Assembly (NCBI GenBank): GCA_031553565.1
Contig: JAVBLK010000014.1
Location: forward strand, 1-64,000
DNA: 64,000 nt
Origin: JAVBLK01 sp031553565
GTDB lineage: Bacteria > Bacillota > Clostridia > Christensenellales > DUVY01
Direction: 5' to 3'
Shown: positions 1 through 8,084 of the stretch, in pieces
Layout: each line of letters opens with the position of its first letter
Numbering within the stretch: position 1 is the first letter of the stretch
The notes under the pieces: model-generated
Database searches by the model: none
Told to the model about the DNA's origin: nothing
Seen by the model: the letters and a program-made list of their open reading frames with translations, nothing else
Program-made: the position numbers and the translations under genes

Positions 1-107
1 AATGGCTTGTTTTTTGCGGGCGTAGCAGAGCTACGTACGCCAAAAAGAAGACTTTTCGCAGCCGATAAAGCCGCCCTGTAAATCGAAGTGAATTAATCAG
101 CGTTTAC
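1..107 (-). repeat. MITE-like element, truncated by window edge
   Basis: This is one end of the interspersed inverted-repeat family. It ends in TTAATCAGCGTTTAC (93-107) and is almost identical to the corresponding part of the complete copy at 21537-21695, including a central hairpin built on GCGTAGCAGAGCTACG. The other terminus lies outside the window. No coding capacity is visible. Confidence 0.85.
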
Positions 108-112
108 AAAGC

Positions 113-180
113 AAAAAGATGCCGAAAGCAGCCGAAAAGGCATATTCAATGGAGTTTTCGCCATAAAAATGATATAATAA
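113..180 (+). repeat. IS upstream segment, inverted copy at 12486-12552
   Basis: About 65 bases immediately upstream of the transposase remnant recur in inverted orientation at 12486-12552 with only a few differences. The segment ends in a TATAAT hexamer (173-178) that lies exactly 6 nt before the ATG at 185, so it probably carries the promoter of the insertion sequence. Confidence 0.75.
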
Positions 181-184
181 CCAT

Positions 185-776
185 ATGGAAAAACAGGTTG
201 GAATAGGCGAATTATTGCAATCGGGATCGAAAGCGACACGGAAGCAAAAATTTTTAGCGGATATGGAAAGCGTAGTGCCGTTTAAGGAGTGGACTGCGTT
301 AATAGAGCCGTATTATTACAAGGAACGCGCCGACAGGCGCGGCCGGCCCGCGATAGGCATAGAAAAGAGCTGAGGGTATACTTATTACAATCTTCAGGAC
401 GAACACAAACGTAAAAGAGCCAAGTAAACGCTGAATAATCCGCTAATTTACAGCCGCGTCTTTTTCGCCTTAAAACGTCTTCTTTTTTTGCCAATAGTTC
501 TACTATTTGCTGCAAAAACAAGCCGTTTTCATGCTGAAAAATACTTGCTCTAAATTAACCTCATTTATTCAGCGTTTACCTAAGGAATTTGAAACTAAAA
601 AATGCAGCATCCGTGCGCGGGTAGAACACGCCTTCCACATAATCAAAAACAAATTCGGCTGGAAGCGTGTGCGGTACCGTGGCGGCGAAAAGAATGACAG
701 CCTTTTTCACATCTTATTCACATCGGTAAACCTGCTGATGCTGGTAAGACGCGGGATAAAACTAAAAACAGCATAA
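185..776 (+). pseudogene. IS5-family transposase, broken
   Basis: The first 62 codons match the N-terminal region of IS5-type DDE transposases (a KATRKQKFLADM stretch, then LIEPYY and RGRPAIGIEK). The reading frame then shifts: LRVYLLQS, the expected continuation, appears in another frame near 368-395 and stops soon after. The catalytic middle is missing. The C-terminal part resumes near 585 with IRARVEHAFHIIKNKFGW and RYRGG, which is the E-containing region of the DDE signature. A complete MITE-like element (424-579) sits in the gap. The gene cannot make active transposase. Family assignment is from recognised motifs; exact IS name unknown. Confidence 0.85.
424..579 (+). repeat. MITE-like element inside transposase pseudogene
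   Basis: Complete copy: starts GTAAACGCTGAATAA, ends TTATTCAGCGTTTAC, with a central hairpin around AATAGTTCTACTATT. It separates the N- and C-terminal parts of the broken IS5 transposase, so it either inserted there or the gap formed around it. Flanks CCAAG and CTAAG are similar but not an exact duplication. Confidence 0.85.
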
Positions 777-828
777 AAAGGAATGAAATAACGGGCAATC
801 TTTGAATGTGGCGTGTCTTTTTGGCTAA

Positions 829-948
829 AAACCGCCGGACCCGCTTGGCAATATCCCGATATTGCCTGCGCGTGTCCGTCAATTTTTATCTCAAAAATCC
901 ACAGCCAAATTCAAAGGTATTTGTTCATTGTTTCCTTAATACAATGAT
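829..948 (+). repeat. Degenerate hairpin repeat, related to 12563-12671
   Basis: The 777-1098 interval holds no credible gene. Its main structure is a perfect 9-bp stem GGCAATATC/GATATTGCC (847-866) followed about 70 nt later by ATTGTTTCCTTAAT. The same order occurs at 12563-12671 (stem CAATGCC/GGCATTG, then ATTGTTTCCTTAAT), so the two are diverged copies. Confidence 0.6.
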
Positions 949-1098
949 TCTCCGGTTTCATCGCCGGAGGATCATTGCTGATAGTAAAACAAAAAAATTC
1001 TCAAAGAATTACGTGCCGGAAAACGGTTTTATGCCGTTTTCTGTGCGCGTTTTTTGGGGTATTACCCATATCAGCTGCAGAGAAGGAGGGAGAAAGCA

Positions 1099-1806
1099 TT
1101 GTTTAATTTTGCGATCGTCGAGGACGAAAAGGCCGCCGCGTCCGCTCTTAAAGGATTTGTAGAAACATATTGCGAAGAAAATAAGATAAGGGCGAATATC
1201 GTTTGCTTTGACAGCGCGGCGGGGCTCCTTAAAAACTATAAGCCTGTGTTCGACGTTATTTTTATGGATATCATGCTGCCAAACCTAAACGGGATGGATG
1301 CGGCGAAGCGGCTGCGCGAACTGGATAACAGGGTCGTGCTTATCTTTGTGACCAATATGGCGAACTTTGCCGTTAAGGGCTACGAGGTCGACGCCCTGGA
1401 CTTTATTATAAAGCCGGTGGTATACGATTCGTTCGCGATGAAAATGAGAAAAGCCGTCTCTGTGGCGCGCCGGGAAAAGGGCATTGACATAAAAATACAG
1501 ATAGACGGCTCGATCAAAATACTGCCCGCCGCGAAGATCCGGTATATCGAGGTAAATAAGCATAATTTGATCTATCATTCCGAGGACGGGATCTTTCATT
1601 CGCGCGGGACTATAAGCGCACTGGAAAAGCGGCTGGCGGAAGAGAATTTTGTTCGCTGTAACGTATGCTATCTGGTAAACTTAAAATACGTTACCGGGGT
1701 AAACGGCGATAATCTGACGATAGCCGGACAGAATTTGAAGATAAGCCGGGCGCGGAAAAAGGAATTTCTGCAAGGCCTCACTAATTATTTAGGTAAGAAT
1801 GTATGA
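1099..1806 (+). CDS. LytTR-family response regulator (copy 1)
   Basis: Two-component transcription regulator of 235 residues: receiver domain (about 1-120) with acidic pair E8/D9 and phosphoacceptor D57 in FMDIML, then a LytTR DNA-binding domain (about 130-230) of the AgrA/LytR type. I chose the TTG at 1099 because GGAGGG (1085-1090) lies 8 nt upstream and the receiver begins at once (FNFAIVEDE); an upstream in-frame start at 1054 lacks a ribosome site. The stop overlaps the ATG of the kinase (ATGA), so the two are translationally coupled. It is a paralogue of the regulator at 59764. Target promoters are not proven; the GH3 operon from 3892 is the obvious candidate. Confidence 0.93.
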   Translation: MFNFAIVEDEKAAASALKGFVETYCEENKIRANIVCFDSAAGLLKNYKPVFDVIFMDIMLPNLNGMDAAKRLRELDNRVVLIFVTNMANFAVKGYEVDALDFIIKPVVYDSFAMKMRKAVSVARREKGIDIKIQIDGSIKILPAAKIRYIEVNKHNLIYHSEDGIFHSRGTISALEKRLAEENFVRCNVCYLVNLKYVTGVNGDNLTIAGQNLKISRARKKEFLQGLTNYLGKNV

Positions 1807-3146
1807 TGTTCGATTTCGGGTCTGCACTTTTTTGGTACAAGCTGTTATTTACGGCGGAGATCATAATAGCGGAGGCCGTTTTTGTCGTAAACCTCAGAAG
1901 GCGGGAAAATTTTGTGCCGCGCGTTTTGTGCAGCGTTTCTGCGCTTTTCCTGTTTGCGTTTTTTTTGCCGATTGTGCGTTATAACGCAGCATGGACCTGT
2001 TTTATGTTCTTCATGATGTTTTTTGTTTCGCTCTGCGGACTCAAAATATGTTTTAGGGAAAGCTGGTGGAATATTGTTTTCTGCGGTCTCGCGGCGTACA
2101 CGATACAGCATATTGCCTTTGTGATGTACGATTCGCTGAGCGGCATTGCGCGCGACCTTCTGGGGTCGGGCATACAGTCCAACGTTTATTTAGAAGAGCA
2201 GCCTCAGTCCACCGCCGCCGAGACTGCTTCGTCCGCAGTCATATATTTTGCATGCTATTTCATTACATATATTATCGCACATTTCGCCTATACAGATAAG
2301 ATCCGGCCCGGCGAATCCAGCCGTTTGGGGCGCACCCGCTTTGTAGTGCTGGCGGGTATAATAATCATTACAGACAATATTTTCAGCGCGGTAACAATGT
2401 ATAACGCTAATATAGACGTCGTTTCACTCTGGATCGAAAAAGGGTACAATATTTTGACATGCCTGCTTGCGCTGCAGCTGCAATTCAGCCAGCTTTCGGA
2501 AAAGGAAATCATATCGAGGCTGAGCACGGTCCAGCATATTTTACGCGAAGAGCAAAAGCAATACGAGATCGTAAAGCAGAACATGGATACGATAAATATC
2601 AAATCGCACGATATGAAACACCAGTTAAGGGCGATCCGCCAAGGCGGCGCGGTCATCAGCAACGAGGAGCTGGCGGTGATGGAGCAGGCCTTGTCTATAT
2701 ACGATTCTATCGTAAAGACCGGCAATGAAACGCTGGATCTGATACTGACCGAAAAGAACCTGAGATACAGTGCAAAGGATATACAAATAACCTGTATTGC
2801 AGACGGCGCGCAGCTTGATTTTATGACCCCGGCGGATATGTATTCGCTTTTCGGGAATGCATTGGATAACGCAGTTGAGGCTGTTTCGGAATTAAATAAA
2901 TCTAAACGGAATATCAGCCTGACAATAAAACGCACCGGCAATATGCTCAGCATCCATGTGGAAAATTATTTCAAGGGCGAAAGGAAGCTGATCAACGGTT
3001 TGCCCAAAACTATGAAAAAGGACAAGGATTACCACGGCTACGGCATGCTGAGCATAAAGACGATCGTCGAAAAATACGGCGGCACGCTGGCAATCGAAAT
3101 TTCCGGTAATATATTCAACCTGAATATTATGATCCCGCGGGTGTAG
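1803..3146 (+). CDS. GHKL-type sensor histidine kinase (copy 1)
   Basis: AgrC/LytS-like membrane kinase of 447 residues and partner of the preceding LytTR regulator. The N-terminal 225 residues form about six hydrophobic segments without a recognised extracellular sensor domain. A coiled linker leads to the phosphoacceptor region SHDMKHQLRAI (H269), then a GHKL ATPase with N-box NALDNAVEAV and a glycine-rich YHGYGMLSIK loop near the C-terminus. Kinases of this class usually sense secreted peptides. No AgrD-like peptide or AgrB-like processing enzyme is recognisable nearby. Residues 1-25 and the C-terminal ATPase closely resemble the kinase at 58343, so the two pairs are paralogues, although gene order within the pair is reversed. 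Confidence 0.93.
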   Translation: MMFDFGSALFWYKLLFTAEIIIAEAVFVVNLRRRENFVPRVLCSVSALFLFAFFLPIVRYNAAWTCFMFFMMFFVSLCGLKICFRESWWNIVFCGLAAYTIQHIAFVMYDSLSGIARDLLGSGIQSNVYLEEQPQSTAAETASSAVIYFACYFITYIIAHFAYTDKIRPGESSRLGRTRFVVLAGIIIITDNIFSAVTMYNANIDVVSLWIEKGYNILTCLLALQLQFSQLSEKEIISRLSTVQHILREEQKQYEIVKQNMDTINIKSHDMKHQLRAIRQGGAVISNEELAVMEQALSIYDSIVKTGNETLDLILTEKNLRYSAKDIQITCIADGAQLDFMTPADMYSLFGNALDNAVEAVSELNKSKRNISLTIKRTGNMLSIHVENYFKGERKLINGLPKTMKKDKDYHGYGMLSIKTIVEKYGGTLAIEISGNIFNLNIMIPRV

Positions 3147-3891
3147 GGCTTTAAAAAAGCGGGCATTGAACCGCAACCCGCTGATTCTAAAAAACTTTAG
3201 CATATAAGGGCGGAGATCCGGTCACCATAATGGAAGGAATATGATAAAATCCATGTATATGATAAAATCCATGTAAGGGGATGAAGGGGAACGTATGCGT
3301 CGGGGCAGATAGCATCTTCGTTGAGGCTAGGCGGAATTTGGGATGCCGGTAACGGAAAGCTGCACAAAAAGTTCCAAAACTCTGCGCAGCCTCTATATTG
3401 AGTGGGCGAAAAACAATATAACTATGGAAATGCAAAGAAGTATCTCTACTAAAAATGCAATGATATGTGAATAAATTTGCAATTGCCTATGCTAATTTAT
3501 TTTGTTAAACTACATACAATTATAACAATATAGGAGGGAAAGTAAATAAGGAAAATAGGAAATCTAAGTTTTGTCCCGTAAATTGTGATTCTGGACGGTC
3601 ATAATGTTGGCAGGAACAAAACGCTGATAGTTACAATCAAACTGACTGTTGGCGAAATTCAAAAGTTAAGAATCATAAAAAGGGATAATGCGAGAATTGA
3701 CACCAGAGTACTAAGAGCTTATGCTTATAATCAATTTAAGTAGCCTTGTCTTAAACGAGCAGACGATTAGTACTCAAACGGGGAAAGTGAGATACCGAAA
3801 AAAACGATTCATTTTCACAGACAATTTGTACGAGCCTTAGTTAAATTCTTTCCCCAAGCAGCGAAAAAATTATATAATAAGGAGAAACCCT
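3147..3891. other. Intergenic region before GH3 operon
   Basis: No convincing gene lies here. An 18-bp unit is repeated in tandem at 3239-3274 (ATATGATAAAATCCATGT twice). A 52-codon frame starting GTG at 3585 has no ribosome site and is not accepted. The region should hold the promoter of the GH3 operon, but I cannot assign a -35/-10 pair with confidence, which would fit activator dependence. Confidence 0.5.
3239..3274 (+). repeat. 18-bp exact tandem duplication
   Basis: ATATGATAAAATCCATGT occurs twice back to back downstream of the kinase gene. LytTR proteins bind pairs of direct repeats, but their half-sites are usually about 9 bp at two-turn spacing, so a regulatory role is only a possibility. 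Confidence 0.7.
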
Positions 3892-6417
3892 ATGAAAAAA
3901 CGATTACTTACAATAATGCTTGCGCTGTTAATGATGTTTGCCTGCTTTTTAACAGCATGTGCCGGTCCAGACGGTGCTGTCGGCCCTGCCGGCCCTCAAG
4001 GTGAGAGAGGCATTCAGGGCGACACGGGCGTCAAAGGTGACACGGGCGCCAAAGGTGACACGGGCGCCAAAGGCGACACAGGCGCCAAAGGCGACACAGG
4101 TGCCAAAGGCGACCCGGGTCAGGACGGTCAGGACGGTGCTCAAGGCCAAAAAGGCCCGGGCGGCACGATACTTGCCCCCGACTACTATAGGGCGAGCTAT
4201 GTTTCGGCTCCCTATACGCTTAAGCAGGGGCAAAAAATCGACGACCAAATTCTCGACCCCGTGTTCTTCGAAAACGAGGATCACAACGGCCCGAGGATTG
4301 GCGTCACCATGTTAGGCGTTCTCAAGATTCAAGGCAGCGTCGCGCTTGGTGACGCGGCGAATACGCCCATGTACTTCCGCGACATAAACAACAACAAGCT
4401 GTTGGATATTTTTGAGGATTGGCGTTTGCCTGCCGAGATTCGCGCCCAAGCTATGTCAATGACGCTCACCGACGATCAGCTTGCCTACAATGTGGCTAAC
4501 GTTATGACGCACAGTCCCAAGGGAACAACAGTAGCCAGCGTCACTACGGACGGTAAGCCTGTTTGGTCAAAATTGATGCCCAACACGGTCGCAAAAATGA
4601 ATACAGACAATTATCGCAATTTCGTTGTTCGTAATAACCCTGAAACAGAAGTCGGCGTATGGTTCAACAACGGCTTAGAGCAATATTCGGAATGGTACGC
4701 CATTCAAAATGATGAGACCGCCGTACCTTTCCTGTCGTTTACAAATCCTATCGGCCACGGAATGCCCGGCAATGAGGGCATTACAGCCGCCGCCTTAGGC
4801 GACGGTAACGCAGACCTGGTTCTTCAAGATGCTCAGATGGACGGCAGAGTTATGTGGGCAAAGGGCATTGACGGAATCTACGGGCCGCAAATTGACCTTG
4901 TTACCGATCCCCGTTGGAGCCGTAACACCGGCACTTACGGCGAAAGAGTGGATATGGCCGAAAAAATTGCCAGAGCTTTAACAATCGGGTATCAAAACGG
5001 TGCCAACGGCATGGTTAAGGGCAGTACTCTGCTTACAATCAAGCACTTCCCCGGTGACGGCGCTGCCTATAACGGTTTGGAAAGCCATGCTAATCCCGGC
5101 CGTTACCGTATATACCAAACCGAGAATTCCCTTGCGAACTATCAGTTGAAGCCTTTCATTGCCGGTATCGAAGCTGGCGCGGCAGGCATTATGCCCGGTT
5201 ATTCCCAGCCGTCAAATGACCCCCGTAATGCTCCTCAGTCTATTACATACAATGGCAAGACGACTGACATCCTTTTCGGCGGCTACGGCAATGCTTTCAA
5301 CGAGAATATGACAGCGCTGCTGCGGGACGTCTTAGGTTTTAACGGCTTGATCAACTCCGACTCGATTTCCGGCAACAACGCTCACGGCGTTAACCAATAC
5401 GGCGACAACTTGACTCCCGTGGAGCAGGCCGCCTTATTCGTTAAAAACTGCGACTCTGGTGTATTCAATAACGCTACCGGCGCGCTGATCACGCAAGCTT
5501 TGACCGAAAAAATGGTTACCCGTGCGGACCTTAGAAGAGCGGCTTATTATCGTATGATGCCCAGGGCGCAAAGCGGCGACTTGGATAATCCTTACCGTGA
5601 TATGGCAGAGAGCATTGCGACTGTAAACGGACTCGCTCCCCAGATTGCGGCGCTTGCCGAAGCGACTCACTTGAAGTCAGTTGTACTGATGAAGAATACA
5701 GGTAACCTTTTACCTTTGAAGACCGCTGACAAAACCAAAAAGATTTATACGCGCGGCTACACCCAGGCGGCTACTTCTGCAGCTATCGCAAATTTTGATA
5801 CTCAGCTTACCGGTTTAGGTTATACAAATATAACAACCAATTATAACGAAGCTGATATCGCATATTTGCGGGTAAGTCCCACTTTGGTAGGACAGGGCAG
5901 CGGCAACTTGGCGGTACTTGATCTGGGTCAAAATTTTACAACAACAGTGTATGACAATAATGCCAAGCCCAGCGGCACTACGACAATCCATACCGTCAGG
6001 ACAATGGCGGAATTCAAACAAGTTGCTGACGCTGTACATGCTAACGGCGGTAAGGTTATCGGAGAAATTGTCGCCACCAACGCATGGATCCTTAGCGAAA
6101 TGGAACCCTATTGCGACGCTCTGATCGGGTCGACCGGCTCGTCCGAAGCGGCAATTGCAAAGGTTGTTACGGGCGGTTACAACCCCACGGGCAAACTGCC
6201 TATTACGATGGTTGCCCACGCTTCCGTCATCGCTGTGGAAACCAAAACTTTCAACGGCGAGGCATGGGATATCTGCGTATCTCCTAACGACGTCCCCGGC
6301 TATGCTAAACCGCAATATATGAGACCCGAGATCCTTGCCGCTTCTCCCTCCGGCACCTATGCTTACAAGGATACTGCCGGCAACCTTTATTGGTCAGGTT
6401 TTGGCTTGACATACTAA
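3892..6417 (+). CDS. Lipoprotein GH3 glycoside hydrolase with collagen-like stalk
   Basis: Secreted, membrane-anchored family 3 glycoside hydrolase of 841 residues. Lipoprotein signal peptide with lipobox LTAC (Cys23). Residues 25-93 are uninterrupted Gly-X-Y triplets, mostly GDTGAK, encoded by near-identical 18-nt DNA repeats: a collagen-like spacer. The GH3 TIM barrel follows (NNKLLDIFEDW, IDLVTDPRWSRN, TIKHFPGDG) with likely nucleophile D490 in LINSDS. The second GH3 domain runs from about residue 590 (KSVVLMKNTGNLLPL) to the terminal SGFGLTY. There is no fibronectin-III-like domain, so the domain order is the usual one, unlike the GH3s at 8084 and 60745. Substrate is unknown, probably a beta-glycoside. 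RBS AAGGAG at 3879; first gene of a four-gene operon. Confidence 0.92.
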   Translation: MKKRLLTIMLALLMMFACFLTACAGPDGAVGPAGPQGERGIQGDTGVKGDTGAKGDTGAKGDTGAKGDTGAKGDPGQDGQDGAQGQKGPGGTILAPDYYRASYVSAPYTLKQGQKIDDQILDPVFFENEDHNGPRIGVTMLGVLKIQGSVALGDAANTPMYFRDINNNKLLDIFEDWRLPAEIRAQAMSMTLTDDQLAYNVANVMTHSPKGTTVASVTTDGKPVWSKLMPNTVAKMNTDNYRNFVVRNNPETEVGVWFNNGLEQYSEWYAIQNDETAVPFLSFTNPIGHGMPGNEGITAAALGDGNADLVLQDAQMDGRVMWAKGIDGIYGPQIDLVTDPRWSRNTGTYGERVDMAEKIARALTIGYQNGANGMVKGSTLLTIKHFPGDGAAYNGLESHANPGRYRIYQTENSLANYQLKPFIAGIEAGAAGIMPGYSQPSNDPRNAPQSITYNGKTTDILFGGYGNAFNENMTALLRDVLGFNGLINSDSISGNNAHGVNQYGDNLTPVEQAALFVKNCDSGVFNNATGALITQALTEKMVTRADLRRAAYYRMMPRAQSGDLDNPYRDMAESIATVNGLAPQIAALAEATHLKSVVLMKNTGNLLPLKTADKTKKIYTRGYTQAATSAAIANFDTQLTGLGYTNITTNYNEADIAYLRVSPTLVGQGSGNLAVLDLGQNFTTTVYDNNAKPSGTTTIHTVRTMAEFKQVADAVHANGGKVIGEIVATNAWILSEMEPYCDALIGSTGSSEAAIAKVVTGGYNPTGKLPITMVAHASVIAVETKTFNGEAWDICVSPNDVPGYAKPQYMRPEILAASPSGTYAYKDTAGNLYWSGFGLTY

Positions 6418-6444
6418 GCTTTTGAACTAACCTCCACATCATAA

Positions 6445-6484
6445 CCAGAGCGGCAGACCGCCGGAAAGCGGACTGCCGCTCTGG
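6445..6484 (+). promoter_or_regulatory. Strong intercistronic hairpin
   Basis: CCAGAGCGGCAG at 6445 pairs with CTGCCGCTCTGG ending at 6484, with an inner CCGC/GCGG extension. There is no T-tract, so it looks like an mRNA stability or processing element between the first two genes of the GH3 operon rather than a terminator. Confidence 0.65.
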
Positions 6485-6517
6485 AAACTTTCCGAAGATT
6501 TAATCACGGAGCGAAAA

Positions 6518-7621
6518 ATGAAAAAGTCAAATAAATTTCTATTAACCGCATTGCTTGTCTTGACATTAACAATGTCAACTGTACTTGTTGCCTGTGGCGG
6601 CAAGAAGATATGGAAAGTAACATTCGATTACAATTATTCGGGCGCGCCTTCCGCAACTGTAGTTGACGTCAAAGACGGGGAAAAAGTTGCCGAACCGACA
6701 ACTGCGCCTACAAGGGAGAAGTATAATTTCACGAAATGGTTTACTGATACTGCTTGCACTGCTCCCTTTGTTTTTACGACTGCTATAACGGCAGACAAAA
6801 CGCTGTATGCCGGTTGGGAGCTGATACCCGAGCAGAAGATATGGGAAGTAACATTCGATTACAATTATACGGGAGCGCCTTCTGCAACTGTAGTTGAGGT
6901 CAAAGACGGGGAAAATGTTGCCGCCCCGACGCCGGCTCCCGAAAGACCGGAGTATAGTTTTGAAGGATGGTTTACTGATACTGCTTGCACTGCTCTCTTT
7001 GTTTTTACAACTGCTATAACGGCAGACAAAACGCTGTATGCCGGCTGGGAGAGCATAGTTGAAGATCCCGAAATTGCCAAACTGAATTTTGGCAGCAGCG
7101 TCACCGCATTGGCAGGAACCTGGCAGGTTACGAAGGTCTATGCCGATGGCAGTACCTCGAACGCCGTTGCAAACGCGATTACCTTGAAAATTGAATTAGA
7201 GTTGGATCCTTGGGAGCTTGTGGACTTACCCACTTATACTCACAACAAAGTCTACAACGTTAATGGCATCATGACATTCGGTCTGCCTGCCATTAATGCG
7301 GAGCTTGCCGAGGACGATATAGAATTTTACGATGGATTGGCGTGGTGGGAGGACTTCAGTATGGGCGAAGTTTCAGCGGAAGACGAATTCTACAAGCAGC
7401 CCGGCCCCTCGATTATGAAGTTCGGACCAGATGTTCGTTATTATGGCCTGTTCCTGGATCAGGTTGCCGGTGTTTCCGCTGACATCAAGACGTTGCAAAA
7501 CGAGCTTATTATCGGTATGAACAACGCCGGCCAGCTTTTACTTGGTTACAGCGAGCAGGCTATCGAGTTCCCCGAAGTTACCGGGAATTGGACCTATTGC
7601 CTGATCTTCGAAAAGGTATAA
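6518..7621 (+). CDS. Lipoprotein with two InlB-type (Flg_new) repeats
   Basis: Surface lipoprotein of 367 residues. Signal peptide with lipobox LVAC. Two tandem Listeria-Bacteroides (InlB B-type) repeats of about 65 residues each, at roughly 32-97 and 111-175, both with VTFDYNY, a KDGE turn, FTDTACTA and TLYAGWE. The repeats are nearly identical in DNA, implying a recent duplication or gene conversion. The C-terminal 190 residues are a domain I do not recognise, with many aromatic residues. The same repeat type appears at the C-terminus of the GH3 at 60745, linking the two loci. The protein probably acts in surface adhesion or glycan binding for the adjacent GH3 enzymes. It has no catalytic motif. 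Confidence 0.88.
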   Translation: MKKSNKFLLTALLVLTLTMSTVLVACGGKKIWKVTFDYNYSGAPSATVVDVKDGEKVAEPTTAPTREKYNFTKWFTDTACTAPFVFTTAITADKTLYAGWELIPEQKIWEVTFDYNYTGAPSATVVEVKDGENVAAPTPAPERPEYSFEGWFTDTACTALFVFTTAITADKTLYAGWESIVEDPEIAKLNFGSSVTALAGTWQVTKVYADGSTSNAVANAITLKIELELDPWELVDLPTYTHNKVYNVNGIMTFGLPAINAELAEDDIEFYDGLAWWEDFSMGEVSAEDEFYKQPGPSIMKFGPDVRYYGLFLDQVAGVSADIKTLQNELIIGMNNAGQLLLGYSEQAIEFPEVTGNWTYCLIFEKV

Positions 7622-7643
7622 GTATGATTAAAGGAGAGAAAGC

Positions 7644-8084
7644 ATGAAAATTACAAAACCGGCTAATATGGCCGCAGGCTTTTATGTTACCGCAGCTTCC
7701 GCACTGCTTGCGGTCATAACCGCAATATGTTACGGTGCGTTATTCAGCGGAATCAGCTATAAGGAACCGGTCTTTAGTGTGACGATTTGCATTCTGCTGC
7801 CCGTGGCGGCTGTTGCTGCCGTTGTATTACTGTTATTAGGTAAGCGGTTTGCCGGTTTTTCTCCTGTTATACTGTGCCTGTGCACGGGCATTTCCTTTAT
7901 GCTTTTTGTTAAAATGGTCATCTGGCCTATTGCCGACACAATCTACGGCATTGAGCCGTTCCCGCAGTTTGCGCAGCTTATTGTCTGTGCGGTGCTGCTT
8001 CTTGTGAATTTTGCAGCTTCCGAAGTAGCGCTTTATATGAAGAAATATAAGGTGGACGCGATACAGGAAAAGGAGATGGCATAA
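7644..8084 (+). CDS. Four-helix membrane protein of unknown function
   Basis: 146 residues with four predicted membrane segments (about 10-32, 45-66, 73-93 and 107-130) and a short charged C-terminal tail. No known family recognised. A strong ribosome site (AAAGGAGAG) precedes the ATG. Its TAA overlaps the ATG of the following GH3 gene (TAATG), so translation is coupled. Lying between a surface lipoprotein and a membrane-tethered GH3, it could be a scaffold or partner for them; that is inference from position only. Confidence 0.85.
   Translation: MKITKPANMAAGFYVTAASALLAVITAICYGALFSGISYKEPVFSVTICILLPVAAVAAVVLLLLGKRFAGFSPVILCLCTGISFMLFVKMVIWPIADTIYGIEPFPQFAQLIVCAVLLLVNFAASEVALYMKKYKVDAIQEKEMA

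Noticed and set aside
806..1162. 118-codon plus-strand frame
   Set aside because: It runs through a hairpin repeat and overlaps the true LytTR gene in another frame; no SD.
2288..2953. Long minus-strand frame (221 codons) opposite kinase 1
   Set aside because: Shadow of the coding strand: no SD, serine-rich composition, and the plus-strand product is a clear kinase. Similar shadows opposite 15615, 21760 and 30072 were dropped for the same reason.
3585..3743. 52-codon frame starting with GTG between kinase 1 and GH3
   Set aside because: No ribosome site, a stop codon two codons upstream, no lipobox or secretion signal and no known family; not enough to call a peptide signal gene.
3873..3878. 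TATAAT just before the first GH3 gene, as a promoter -10
   Set aside because: Transcription would start near 3885, after the ribosome site AAGGAG (3879-3884), which would then be cut off from the message. The gene has a clear SD, so this hexamer is probably chance.
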